A stretch of 32,410 nucleotides of DNA from a bacterium (GTDB taxonomy: Bacteria > Bacillota > Clostridia > Oscillospirales > Oscillospiraceae): the NCBI GenBank assembly GCA_004560305.1, contig SFVI01000022.1, forward strand, positions 1 to 32,410. The letters are read 5' to 3'. Positions 18,022 to 25,084 of the stretch are shown one piece after another. Position 1 is the stretch's first letter, and each line of letters opens with the position of its first letter. The position numbers were made by a program, and so were the translations under genes. The notes under the pieces were generated by a model. It saw only the letters and a list, made by a program, of their open reading frames with translations. It had not been told where the DNA came from and ran no database searches.

Positions 18022-18344
18022 TCTGCTGCTCCTTTATTGCTAAATTCATCCAGGGCCATCCGGGCCTTGTCCATCAGGCTGTTCATCTCCCCCAGGAAGG
18101 CCCGGGCCGCCTCGGCGGTGCTTTGGGGGGCGTTGGGCTGCTGGCTGCGGCAGAGCAGGTAATCCGCGCTGACGCCGTAATAGTCGCAGGCTCTGCACAC
18201 GAAGGCCAGTCCCGGCTCCCGGGCGCCGTTTTCATAGTGGCTCAGCAGGGCCTGGCTGATGCACAGGTCCTGGGCCGCCTGACGCTGGCTGATATTCCGT
18301 TCCCGCCGGAGGGCCGACAGGGTTTCTGGAAAGGTTCTGTCCAT
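18018..18344 (-). CDS. XRE family helix-turn-helix regulator
   Basis: A 108-aa protein with an N-terminal Cro/CI-type HTH (residues ~8-62; NISQRQAAQDLCISQALLSHYENGAREPG) followed by YYGVSADYLL and a ~40-residue C-terminal helix. The family binds DNA as a dimer, usually as a repressor. It is the first gene of an operon with lepA and overlaps it by 4 bp, so the two are made together from a near-consensus promoter. Weak ribosome-binding site (GGACGGAAAACC). Targets are unknown; autoregulation of its own operon is plausible. Confidence 0.88.
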
Positions 18345-18395
18345 GGTTTTCCGTCCTGTTTGTATAATTCATGTTCCGGATATTACAGTCTGTAT

Positions 18396-18424
18396 ATTAT
18401 ACCGGGGAAAAAACCCTTTGTAAA
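18396..18424 (-). promoter_or_regulatory. Promoter of the XRE-lepA operon
   Basis: Minus-strand TTTACA (18424-18419), 17-bp spacer, TATAAT (18401-18396). The divergent pta promoter lies 31 bp away, so a regulator bound here could affect both. Confidence 0.8.
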
Positions 18425-18454
18425 TAGAAATTGAAGTAAATCCCAGTAAAAATC

Positions 18455-18483
18455 TTGAAAAAGACGGCAAAGCGTGGTACAGT
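18455..18483 (+). promoter_or_regulatory. Promoter of pta
   Basis: TTGAAA (18455-18460), 17-bp spacer, TACAGT (18478-18483), about 40 bp before the pta ATG. Confidence 0.65.
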
Positions 18484-18523
18484 AATTTTTGGCAATATAA
18501 TAACAGTTCGGAGGTATTTGAAC

Positions 18524-19522
18524 ATGTTTGAAAATCTCGTAGAAATACTCAAGGCCAATCCCCGCAAGATCGTCTACACTGAGGGCTCTGACGCCCGCAT
18601 TCTGGAGTCTGCCGCCCGCCTGAAGAAGGACGGGTTCCTGACCCCCGTTCTGGTGGGCAATGTGGAGGAAGTGAAGGCCGCTGCCGCCAAGGGCGGTTTT
18701 GATATTGAGGGGCTGGAGATTCTGGATCCCCTGACCTACCCCGGCATGGATGAAATGGTGGACACCATGGTGGAGCTGCGCAAGGGCAAGATGAGCGCTG
18801 AGGACTGCCGCGCCGCCCTGTCCAAGGGCAACTACTTTGGCACCATGCTGGTGAAGATGGGCAAGGCCGACGCTCTGCTGGGCGGTGCCACCTACTCCAC
18901 CGCCGACACTGTCCGCCCCGCCCTGCAGCTGGTAAAGACCAAGAAGGGCGCCAACCTGGTCAGCTCCTGCTTTATCATGGTCCGCGGCGAGGAAATGCTG
19001 GCCATGGGCGACTGCGCCATCAATATCTCTTACGAGGATAAGCTGGACAAGGAAGGCAACGTGACCCTTTCCGCCGCCGCTCAGCTGGCGGAGGTAGCCG
19101 TGGAAACCGCCAAGACCGCCAAGGTCTTCGGCATCGACCCCAAGGTGGCCATGCTGTCCTACTCCACCAAGGGTTCCGGCAAGGGCCCCGCTGTGGACCT
19201 GGTGCGCAACGCCACTGCCATCGCCAAGGAGATGGCCCCCGATGTGGCCATCGACGGCGAGATGCAGTTTGACGCCGCTGTCTCCCCTGTGGTGGGCCAG
19301 CTGAAGTTCCCCGGCAGCAAGGTGGCCGGCTATGCCAACACTTTCATCTTCCCGGAGATTCAGTCCGGCAACATCGGCTATAAGATCGCCCAGCGCCTGG
19401 GCGGCTTCGCGGCCTATGGCCCCATTCTCCAGGGTCTGAACGCCCCCATCAACGACCTGTCCCGCGGCTGCGACGCCGAGGAAGTCTACCAGATGTCCAT
19501 CATCACCGCCGCCTTGGTATAA
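18524..19522 (+). CDS. pta: Phosphate acetyltransferase
   Basis: Interconverts acetyl-CoA plus phosphate and acetyl-phosphate plus CoA; with acetate kinase it makes ATP during fermentation. The 332-aa protein is a stand-alone PTA_PTB domain: MFENLVEILKANPRKIVYTEGSD at the start, GKMSAEDCRAAL, YFGTMLVKMGKADALLGGATYSTADTVRPALQ, and the C-terminal FPGSKVAGYANTFIFPEIQSGNIGYKIAQRL. I chose ATG 18524 (GGAGGT nine bases upstream) over 18455, which lies in the promoter. Codons are strongly biased to C-ending forms, as expected of a highly expressed fermentation enzyme. ackA is not adjacent. A hairpin terminator follows. Confidence 0.96.
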   Translation: MFENLVEILKANPRKIVYTEGSDARILESAARLKKDGFLTPVLVGNVEEVKAAAAKGGFDIEGLEILDPLTYPGMDEMVDTMVELRKGKMSAEDCRAALSKGNYFGTMLVKMGKADALLGGATYSTADTVRPALQLVKTKKGANLVSSCFIMVRGEEMLAMGDCAINISYEDKLDKEGNVTLSAAAQLAEVAVETAKTAKVFGIDPKVAMLSYSTKGSGKGPAVDLVRNATAIAKEMAPDVAIDGEMQFDAAVSPVVGQLKFPGSKVAGYANTFIFPEIQSGNIGYKIAQRLGGFAAYGPILQGLNAPINDLSRGCDAEEVYQMSIITAALV

Positions 19523-19543
19523 TCTGGTATAAGCAGAACATAG

Positions 19544-19574
19544 AAAAAGGACAGGCTTCTTGCCTGTCCTTTTT
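19544..19574 (+). terminator. Proximal pta terminator copy
   Basis: 13-bp stem AAAAAGGACAGGC/GCCTGTCCTTTTT with TTCTT loop, 21 bp after the pta stop. It is followed directly by element D. Confidence 0.9.
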
Positions 19575-19823
19575 GAGAGACTGTCAAAAAACGATGCTTC
19601 GCGCGCCGAAGATAGAGCAGCGGGGGTGCGCGAGGGGGTTAAGACCCCTTGCTCTCCTTGCCGCGATACCATTTGGTTTTCACTATCGCTCAGCCAAATG
19701 GTGCGGCCGAAGAAAAGCCTTGAAAACCAAGGCTTTTCGGGCGAAGCAGCATTTTGATCTTATCAAAATGCTCGGCGGTTGAAGCGGTCAAAAAAGTCCT
19801 TGTTGGACTTTTTTGACAAGCTG
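19575..19823 (+). repeat. Variant element D with shared ends, between two pta terminator copies
   Basis: A 249-bp non-coding element. Its ends (GAGACTGTCAAAAAA left, TTTTTTGACAAGCTG right) match those of the 215-bp elements, but the interior is different: it contains paired blocks such as CCATTTGG/CCAAATGG, AAGCCTTG/CAAGGCTT and CATTTTGAT/ATCAAAATG. It is flanked on both sides by the same terminator hairpin. Confidence 0.8.
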
Positions 19824-19854
19824 AAAAAGGACAGACTTCTTGCCTGTCCTTTTT
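19824..19854 (+). terminator. Distal pta terminator copy
   Basis: AAAAAGGACAGAC/GCCTGTCCTTTTT, identical to the hairpin at 19544-19574 in 30 of 31 bases. The single change puts an A-C mismatch at the loop-proximal end of the stem. Confidence 0.85.
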
Positions 19855-19875
19855 GACCTCTTTCCTTCGTTGGAG

Positions 19876-19946
19876 CCGTAGGGGCGGCCATTGACCGTCC
19901 GTCTTCTTCCCATGGCGCAGCGGACGAGCGATGCTCGCCCCTACGG
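19876..19946. repeat. CCGTAGGGGCG palindromic repeat, copy 1
   Basis: A ~71-bp unit bounded by CCGTAGGGGCG and its reverse complement CGCCCCTACGG, with GGCCATTGACCGTCCG on the left and CGGACGAGCGATG on the right. Related copies are at 25602-25674 and 29484-29559, and half-copies at 20525-20552 and 20743-20770. Confidence 0.85.
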
Positions 19947-19991
19947 GTATCCCTCCTTCTTCACACTTACCAAATATGCCGGAGGTGACCC

Positions 19992-20438
19992 ATGCAGCGA
20001 GAAGAGTATATGGCCCTGGCCCTCTCTCTGGCCCGGGAGGCCGCCGAAAACGGCGAGGTGCCGGTGGGCTGTGTGATTGCGGATGCCGATGGCAAGGTCA
20101 TCGGCCGGGGCCGCAACCGCCGGCAGGAGCGGCCGGACGCCACTGCCCACGCCGAGGTGGAGGCCATTCGTCAGGCCTGCGCCGCCCTGGGGGACTGGCG
20201 TTTAAGCGGCTGCACCCTGTATGTAACCCTGGAGCCCTGCCCCATGTGCGCCGGGGCCATCATCAACGCCCGGATCCCCACCCTGGTCTTTGGCGCCCGG
20301 GAGGCCCTCACCGGCTCCTGCGGCAGCGTGATCGATCTGTTCAGCGAAAATTACGGCCACCGCCCGGCGGTCTACGCCGGGGTATTGGGGGAGGCCTGCG
20401 CCCGGCTGCTGAAGGACTTCTTCCAGGGCCGCCGCTAA
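19992..20438 (+). CDS. tadA: tRNA-specific adenosine deaminase
   Basis: Deaminates the wobble adenosine A34 of tRNA-Arg(ACG) to inosine. The 148-aa protein has the zinc-deaminase residues in HAEVEAI (His and catalytic Glu near residues 54-56) and EPCPMCAGAI (two zinc cysteines near residues 84-87), plus N-terminal EVPVGCVIAD and RNRRQERPDATAHAE, typical of TadA rather than cytidine or guanine deaminases. GGAGGTGA lies just upstream of the ATG. It stands alone between repeat-rich gaps; no promoter is obvious, and readthrough past the pta terminators cannot be excluded. Confidence 0.95.
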   Translation: MQREEYMALALSLAREAAENGEVPVGCVIADADGKVIGRGRNRRQERPDATAHAEVEAIRQACAALGDWRLSGCTLYVTLEPCPMCAGAIINARIPTLVFGAREALTGSCGSVIDLFSENYGHRPAVYAGVLGEACARLLKDFFQGRR

Positions 20439-20448
20439 ATCGCACGCC

Positions 20449-20574
20449 CCTTGGCTCCCCTTCCCAAGGGGAGCTGGCGGCGAAGCCGACTGAGAGGTTC
20501 GCCCCCCCACCGCATTTCATCAGAACCGTAGGGGCGAGCATCGCTCGTCCGCAAAATGCAGCGACTTTCTTCTG
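20449..20574 (+). repeat. Composite repeat, copy 1 (short palindrome plus CCGTAGGGGCG half-unit)
   Basis: A GGCTCCCC/GGGGAGC hairpin, a GCGGC-GAA-GCCG hairpin and ACTGAGAGGTTCG (20449-20501), followed by CCGCATTTCATCAGAA, a CCGTAGGGGCGAGCATCGCTCGTCC half-unit and GCAGCGACTTTCTTCTG. The same order recurs at 20671-20791. The 527-bp gap between tadA and the MATE gene holds these two repeats, a 96-bp spacer without visible features and the MATE promoter. Confidence 0.85.
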
Positions 20575-20670
20575 GCGCGGCGTACATTACACGTCCGCCT
20601 GTTTCGTCTGGCTGTGTTTTTCGCACGATTCTCGTCCCTGCGGCAGCAGCCTCGTCCATGCCACGCCCAT

Positions 20671-20791
20671 AGGCTTCCCTTCCCAAGGGGAGCTTTCGGC
20701 GAAGCCGGCTGAGAGGTTCGCCCCCACCGCATTTCATCAGAACCGTAGGGGCGAGCATCGCTCGTCCTCGAAATGCAGCGACTTTCTTCTG
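20671..20791 (+). repeat. Composite repeat, copy 2
   Basis: Direct repeat of the 20449-20574 unit with the same internal order: short palindrome, CCGCATTTCATCAGAA, CCGTAGGGGCG half-unit, GCAGCGACTTTCTTCTG. Small differences include GCTTCCC for GCTCCCC in the first stem and TTCGGCGAA for GGCGGCGAA. Confidence 0.85.
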
Positions 20792-20872
20792 ACGCGGGAA
20801 GTATTTGTATATATTGCACAATTTATTTTGTTTTAATTTGTGCGTATTAACATTTTGTTTCCATTTTATCTC

Positions 20873-20900
20873 TTGACTTTCCTGCCAAAAGGGCTAAAAT
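20873..20900 (+). promoter_or_regulatory. Promoter of the MATE exporter gene
   Basis: TTGACT (20873-20878), 16-bp spacer, TAAAAT (20895-20900), followed by a ~60-nt leader to the ATG at 20966. Confidence 0.75.
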
Positions 20901-20965
20901 ATGGACTCCGGCGGCGGGCAATACTCCTTGGCCTGCTGCGTATGTTCTGAGAGGAGGAAAGTTTT

Positions 20966-22366
20966 ATGACAAGAGACATGACCACAGGTACCCCCCTTGC
21001 GCGGATCCTCGCCTTCTGCGCGCCGCTGCTGGTGGGCAACCTGTTTCAACAGTTTTACAATTTGGCGGACAGCGTCATTGTGGGCCGGCTGCTGGGCGTT
21101 AACGCCTTTGCCGCCGTGGGCTCCACCGGAGCGCTGAACTTCCTGGTGCTGGGCTTTGCTCTGGGCATCTGCTCCGGCTTTGCCATCCCCATTGCCCAGA
21201 GCTTTGGCGCCGGAGATGCCGAGGCCGTCCGCAGCCGTGCCGGTCAGCTTGTGTGGCTGGGCCTGATCTTCTCCCTGGGTCTGACGGTGCTGACCTTCTT
21301 TACCACCGATGACATTCTCCGCCTGATCAACACCCCCGCCGAGATCTACAACGACGCTTACACCTACATCTTCATCGTCTTTATGGGTTCTGGGGCCACC
21401 ATTCTGTACAATCTCAGCTCCAGCATCCTGCGTGCCCTGGGTGACAGCCGCACCCCCCTGCTGTTTCTCATCGCCGCGGTGATCGTCAACGTGGTGCTGG
21501 ATATTCTGTTCATGGCCAGCTTTGGCATGGGCGTTGACGGGGCCGCCCTGGCCACCGTCATCTCCCAGGCCGCTTCCGGCCTGGCCTGCCTGCTGTACAT
21601 CCATGCCAGGGTCCCTGCCCTGCATCTCAGCGGCAGCCACCTGCGGCCCAGTCTGCGGCGCATGGGCTATATTGCCTCCATCGGTGTTCCCATGGGCCTG
21701 CAGTTCTCCATCACCGCGGTGGGCTCCATCATTCTCCAGGGCGCCGTCAACAGCCTGGGCGCCGGGGCGGTGGCCGCCGTGTCCGCCGGGTCCCGGGTGC
21801 ACAACATCATGGCCGCCCCCATGGAGACCGCCGGCATCACCATGGCCACCTACTGCGGCCAGAACCTGGGTGCCGGCAGGCCTGACCGCATCCGCAAGGG
21901 CGTCATGGCCATCACCTGGGTCACCATCGGCTACTCTCTGCTAGCCTTCGGCGTGAACTATTTCGCCGGCACTTCCATCGCCTGCCTGTTCATGGATGCC
22001 TCCGAGACCGCCATTCTCACCCAGGTGCACCGCTATCTGACCCTCAACGGCGCAGCTTATCCCCTGCTGGTGCTGATCTTCATCTTCCGCAACAGCCTGC
22101 AGGGTATGGGCTATTCCAGCTCCGCCATGTTCGCGGGCCTGGCCGAGCTGATTGCCCGGTCCATCGTGGCCTTCGGCTTTGTGGGCCGCTTCGCCTTCGG
22201 CGCGGTATGCTTCGCCAATCCCCTGGCCTGGCTTTTCGCCGACCTGATTCTCCTGCCCCTGTATGCGGTGAAGCTGCACCGCCTGGATGTGCGCTTTGCT
22301 GCCCAGGCCCAGGAGGAGGACGGCAGCCTCAGCTGCCTGCCCAGCCCCAAATGCAAAAAGGCGTAA
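20966..22366 (+). CDS. MATE family efflux transporter
   Basis: A 466-aa cation-antiport multidrug exporter with about 12 hydrophobic segments. The family opening PLLVGNLFQQFYNLADSVIVGRLLG (residues ~16-40) is clear, and the pseudo-repeat in the second half shows GVPMGLQFSITAVGSIILQGAVN and NIMAAPMETAGITMATYCGQNLGAG. The start has a strong GAGGAGGAAAG site. The gene is monocistronic with its own consensus promoter and ends at a shared hairpin terminator. The substrate cannot be read from sequence; clostridial members of this subgroup include drug and metabolite exporters. Confidence 0.95.
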   Translation: MTRDMTTGTPLARILAFCAPLLVGNLFQQFYNLADSVIVGRLLGVNAFAAVGSTGALNFLVLGFALGICSGFAIPIAQSFGAGDAEAVRSRAGQLVWLGLIFSLGLTVLTFFTTDDILRLINTPAEIYNDAYTYIFIVFMGSGATILYNLSSSILRALGDSRTPLLFLIAAVIVNVVLDILFMASFGMGVDGAALATVISQAASGLACLLYIHARVPALHLSGSHLRPSLRRMGYIASIGVPMGLQFSITAVGSIILQGAVNSLGAGAVAAVSAGSRVHNIMAAPMETAGITMATYCGQNLGAGRPDRIRKGVMAITWVTIGYSLLAFGVNYFAGTSIACLFMDASETAILTQVHRYLTLNGAAYPLLVLIFIFRNSLQGMGYSSSAMFAGLAELIARSIVAFGFVGRFAFGAVCFANPLAWLFADLILLPLYAVKLHRLDVRFAAQAQEEDGSLSCLPSPKCKKA

Positions 22367-22380
22367 ACCCTTTCCATAAC

Positions 22381-22588
22381 AAAAAAGCTGATTTCACAGG
22401 AAGGCTCCCTTGTGTAAAGGGAGCTGTCAGCGAAGCTGACTGAGGGATTGTTTCTTGAATTGTTCCAAATTCTCAGCTGCATCTTGAAAATAATGAACTT
22501 TTCATTTACAACCCCTCCGTCAAAAATCTCTGATTTTTGCCAGCTCCCCTTACACAGGGGAGGCTTTGGCTGCTTCTTTGACAAGCTG
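22381..22588 (+). repeat. Terminator-associated element E, complete copy
   Basis: A ~208-bp copy in the same orientation as element B, with all four internal hairpins. It begins 15 bp after the MATE stop; the left end lacks the GAGACTGTC part but keeps AAAAAAGCTG, which is also the first half of the adjoining terminator stem. The right end CTTTGACAAGCTG abuts the terminator at 22589. Confidence 0.85.
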
Positions 22589-22622
22589 AAAAAAGCTGAC
22601 CCGGAATTGGGTCAGCTTTTTT
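22589..22622. terminator. Bidirectional terminator between MATE gene and apt-like gene
   Basis: 14-bp stem AAAAAAGCTGACCC/GGGTCAGCTTTTTT with 6-nt loop. A6 and T6 in the stem give a T-tract on either strand. It ends the convergent phosphoribosyltransferase gene directly and the MATE transcript after element E. Confidence 0.9.
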
Positions 22623-22633
22623 GCTGATTCGCT

Positions 22634-23188
22634 TTACGCCTTGATGCTTCCGTCAGGATTGAACAGGGGCAGGGGGGCCAGGGTGATGATGTCGTCCCGC
22701 TGCTGGGCGTCGCCCTCGGCCAGGACGGCCATCCGGCCGGCAATGATGCCGCCGGCCCGCTCCACCAGCTCCTCCATAGCCCGGAGAGACTCCCCGGTGG
22801 AGATCACATCGTCAACGATCAGCATCCGCTTGCCGCGGATCAGCTCCGCATCGGCGGTGTCAATCACCAGCTTCTGCACAGCGGCGGTGGTAATGGACTT
22901 CACCTCTACCTCAAATACGCCGGACATATAGGCTTTGGGGCCTTTGCGGGCCAGAAAGTACTTGTCCGCGCCGCTCTGGCGGGCCATTTCGTAGAGCAGA
23001 GGGATGGCCTTGGCTTCGGGGGCGATGATATAGTCATATTCGGGGGCGCGCTTGAGCAGCTCCGCCGCGCAGTGCACGGTCAGCTCCACATCGCCGAACA
23101 TGACGAAAGCGCCTATGTACAGGTCGTCAGCTACCTTGCACAGGGGCAGGTCCCGTTTTAAGCCGGCAATGTCCATCTCGTAAGTCAT
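22634..23188 (-). CDS. Adenine phosphoribosyltransferase-like protein
   Basis: A 184-aa type I phosphoribosyltransferase. The PRPP-binding loop RMLIVDDVISTGESLRAMEELV (residues ~120-141) is complete, and YDYIIAPEAKAIPLLYEMAR and KYFLARKGPKAYM resemble Apt (purine salvage: adenine plus PRPP to AMP). Sequence matches clostridial proteins usually annotated as adenine or generic phosphoribosyltransferase, so the base specificity is left open. I chose the ATG at 23188 because AGGAGGA lies 9 nt upstream; the ATG at 23197 almost touches that site. It has its own promoter and a bidirectional terminator. Confidence 0.85.
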   Translation of the reverse strand: MTYEMDIAGLKRDLPLCKVADDLYIGAFVMFGDVELTVHCAAELLKRAPEYDYIIAPEAKAIPLLYEMARQSGADKYFLARKGPKAYMSGVFEVEVKSITTAAVQKLVIDTADAELIRGKRMLIVDDVISTGESLRAMEELVERAGGIIAGRMAVLAEGDAQQRDDIITLAPLPLFNPDGSIKA

Positions 23189-23241
23189 TTGATTCATTCC
23201 TCCTGAGAATGTTCTGGATGTTCCAGATAGTTTACTTCACC

Positions 23242-23269
23242 ATTCTATAGGAAATACAGAAAAAATCAA
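23242..23269 (-). promoter_or_regulatory. Promoter of the apt-like gene
   Basis: Minus-strand TTGATT (23269-23264), 16-bp spacer, TAGAAT (23247-23242). A TCTGGA-ACA-TCCAGA inverted repeat lies in the leader, between promoter and start codon. Confidence 0.6.
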
Positions 23270-23437
23270 GAGCAATTTCCAAATTTCCCGGGAGAGGAGC
23301 GGAGAAATGGGCTTTTCAGCCCCTTGCGATTCATATCATGCCCTGTTGCAATGGGAAAAAGTAAATTTGCGACAAGCCGTTTATGAATATATCGGTCAGC
23401 AAGGAAGATGTCGGGGAGCTGATCCCGGACTTTTGCG

Positions 23438-23614
23438 TCAGGTAATGCTTCCCTTCTGCGCCCCTTCCAGGGTAGTGTCATTTTTGTAGTACTCCCCCAG
23501 CTTGGTCAGCATGCCCAGGGAGCTGATCTGCGCGCCGGTGCCCTCGATCAGGCTTTGCACCCCCGGGGGCAGTGTGTTCCAGTATTGTTCCATTTTCGGG
23601 TCTTTGTACTTCAT
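23438..23614 (-). CDS. Small conserved-looking protein of unknown function
   Basis: A 58-residue ORF starting MKYKDPKMEQYWNTLPPGVQ, followed by IEGTGAQISSLGMLTKLGEYY. It contains no membrane segment and no signal peptide. I believe it is real because its composition is protein-like (helical segments around a PP turn) and I recall similar short proteins in related clostridia, which cannot be checked here. The ribosome-binding site is weak (GGGTGA). It lies 57 bp beyond the rplT terminator. No function can be assigned. The 249 bp between it and the apt-like start hold only that gene's promoter and leader. Confidence 0.6.
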   Translation of the reverse strand: MKYKDPKMEQYWNTLPPGVQSLIEGTGAQISSLGMLTKLGEYYKNDTTLEGAQKGSIT

Positions 23615-23670
23615 AAAATCACCCGGCTTAGTTTGCCCGGTGAATCGGCTTTTATCACACCGAACATACA

Positions 23671-23701
23671 AAAAACCCTGACGCGATGCGTCAGGGTTTT
23701 T
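23671..23701. terminator. Terminator of the infC-rpmI-rplT operon
   Basis: 14-bp stem AAAAACCCTGACGC/GCGTCAGGGTTTTT with a GAT loop, 11 bp after the rplT stop; T-tracts on both strands. Confidence 0.92.
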
Positions 23702-23712
23702 ACATATCCAAA

Positions 23713-24066
23713 TTACTTGGCGTTCTTTGCCATGTCGCACAGGGTGGCGAAGGCAGCGGGGTCGTGGATGGCCATCTCGGAGAGCATCTTGCGGTTCATA
23801 TCGATGCCGGCCAGCTTCAGACCGTGCATGAAGCTGGAGTAGTTCATGCCGTTCATCTTGCAGCCTGCGCTGATGCGGGTGATCCACAGCTTGCGGAAGT
23901 CGCGCTTCTTCTGCTTACGGCCAACGTAAGCGTAGCGGCCGGACTTCATCAGCTGCTCGTTTGCCATCTTATAGTGACGGGACTTGTTGCCCCAGTAACC
24001 CTTTGCAAGACCCAGAACCTTGTTTCTGTGCTTGCGGGTCATCATTGCGCCTTTAACTCTTGCCAT
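23713..24066 (-). CDS. rplT: 50S ribosomal protein L20
   Basis: Early-assembly protein of the large subunit and, in Bacillota, the repressor of its own operon. The 117-aa length is canonical. MARVKGAMMTRKHRNKVLGLAKGYWGNKSRHYK opens the protein, followed by the RNA-binding helix and the globular C-terminal part (LWITRISAGCKMNGMNYSSFMHGL). AGGAGG lies 8 nt before the ATG. Last gene of infC-rpmI-rplT, followed by a strong terminator. It probably regulates the upstream leader. Confidence 0.97.
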   Translation of the reverse strand: MARVKGAMMTRKHRNKVLGLAKGYWGNKSRHYKMANEQLMKSGRYAYVGRKQKKRDFRKLWITRISAGCKMNGMNYSSFMHGLKLAGIDMNRKMLSEMAIHDPAAFATLCDMAKNAK

Positions 24067-24095
24067 TTGATTATCCTCCTATATAGCGTCGGCCC

Positions 24096-24293
24096 TTATT
24101 TGTAAGGGATCATTTTCTTGATGGTTGCCTCGTTGGTAGCGTCGGCATAAGCCTCGGAACGCAGACGGCGGCAGCGCTTGGTGTCCTTCTTGGTGAGGAT
24201 ATGGCTCTTAAAAGCGTGTGCGCGCTTTACCTTGCCGGACTTGGTGAGATTGAATCTCTTCTTTGCACCGCTATGGGTTTTCAGTTTGGGCAT
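24096..24293 (-). CDS. rpmI: 50S ribosomal protein L35
   Basis: A 65-aa basic ribosomal protein with the family start MPKLKTHSGAKKRFNLTKSGKVKR and the middle block HILTKKDTKRCRRLR. The open frame runs on upstream to 24491, but that part is antisense-like shadow of infC; the ATG at 24293 has AAGGAGA 7-8 nt upstream and gives the standard N-terminus. It lies between infC (55 bp) and rplT (29 bp), the conserved order in nearly all bacteria. Confidence 0.97.
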   Translation of the reverse strand: MPKLKTHSGAKKRFNLTKSGKVKRAHAFKSHILTKKDTKRCRRLRSEAYADATNEATIKKMIPYK

Positions 24294-24348
24294 GATGTTT
24301 TCTCCTTCCGTATCTGGGTTGACAGGCAGCTCTGCCTGCTGCTGACGT

Positions 24349-24924
24349 TTACTCGCCCTGGGGCTCCTGATTTTTGGGAGCCTTGGGCTTGGCCGGCTTC
24401 TTGGCCGGAGCCTGGGGTTTGGGAGAGAGGAACATGGACATATTCCGCCCTTCCAGCTTGGGGTTCTTATCCAAATTGGCAATATCCGCACACTTGGCCG
24501 CGAAGTCCTTCAGCAGCTGCTCGCCGATCTCGGTATGGGCCATTTCCCGGCCACGGAAGCGGACGGAAACTTTGACCCGGTCGCCATCGGTCAGGAACTT
24601 CTGGCCGTTTTTCAGCTTGGTGTTAAAGTCGTTCTCGCCGATACCCGGGCTCATCCGGATCTCCTTGATCTCGATCACTCGCTGATTCTTCTTGGCTTCC
24701 TTCTCCTTCTTGGCCTGCTCAAAGCGGAACTTGCCGTAGTCCATCACCTTGCAGACCGGGGGATTGGAGCCCGGAGCTATCTTGACCAGATCCAGCTCCC
24801 GCTCCACAGCGATCTTCAGCGCCTCCTGGGCAGACATGATACCCAGCTGCTCGCCCTGGTCGCCGATCAGGCGGACTTCCTTGTCAAGAATTTCCTCGTT
24901 GATTTGATGAACAGCGTTTGCTAT
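24349..24924 (-). CDS. infC: Translation initiation factor IF-3
   Basis: Binds the 30S subunit and checks start-codon and initiator-tRNA pairing. The 191-residue product has VHQINEEILDKEVRLIGDQGEQLGI at the N-terminus, the PPVCKVMDYGKFRFEQAKKEKEAKK linker and the C-domain IRMSPGIGENDF...VKVSVRFRGREMAH, then a Lys/Pro/Ala-rich tail of ~25 residues. No ATG fits: the in-frame ATG at 24972 is in the attenuator hairpin. GGAGG is followed 8 nt later by AUA (24924-24922), so AUA is the likely start, in line with the rare AUU/AUA/AUC starts by which IF-3 controls its own synthesis. Confidence 0.95.
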   Translation of the reverse strand: MANAVHQINEEILDKEVRLIGDQGEQLGIMSAQEALKIAVERELDLVKIAPGSNPPVCKVMDYGKFRFEQAKKEKEAKKNQRVIEIKEIRMSPGIGENDFNTKLKNGQKFLTDGDRVKVSVRFRGREMAHTEIGEQLLKDFAAKCADIANLDKNPKLEGRNMSMFLSPKPQAPAKKPAKPKAPKNQEPQGE

Positions 24925-25078
24925 TGTTAACACCTCCGGAAAAATAAAAAGTGCGGATGATGGCATCCGCACGGAAAAACACAGTCATCCCCTTAGACAG
25001 GGGCAGTGCTTTATTGACCGCAGCAGCCCAATTACCGCTGGGTGAGGACGGCGGACGCCGAGCCTTCTTTGTTTTAGC
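24925..25078 (-). promoter_or_regulatory. Leader RNA of the infC operon (L20-type attenuator)
   Basis: A ~154-nt leader from the predicted transcription start to the infC codon. It ends with a complete Rho-independent terminator (24941-24972) only a few bases before the Shine-Dalgarno site, preceded by a G+C-rich region that can pair (CAGCCCAATTACCGCTGGG area). In Bacillus the same operon is controlled by L20-dependent premature termination in the leader. That this leader works the same way is inference from position and architecture. Confidence 0.75.
24941..24972 (-). terminator. Attenuator hairpin upstream of infC
   Basis: Minus-strand 9-bp stem GTGCGGATG/CATCCGCAC with a 4-nt loop, then TTTTTATTTT. 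It is followed within 4 bp by the GGAGGT of infC, so termination here would switch off the operon. Confidence 0.85.
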
Positions 25079-25084
25079 GCTGAT

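Noticed and set aside
18383..19672. 429-codon minus-strand frame antisense to pta
   Set aside because: pta is complete on the plus strand with promoter, ribosome-binding site and terminator; the antisense frame is compositional.
23266..23481. 71-codon minus-strand frame before the apt-like gene
   Set aside because: It overlaps the apt promoter and the 58-aa gene, has no clear ribosome-binding site and no recognisable sequence.
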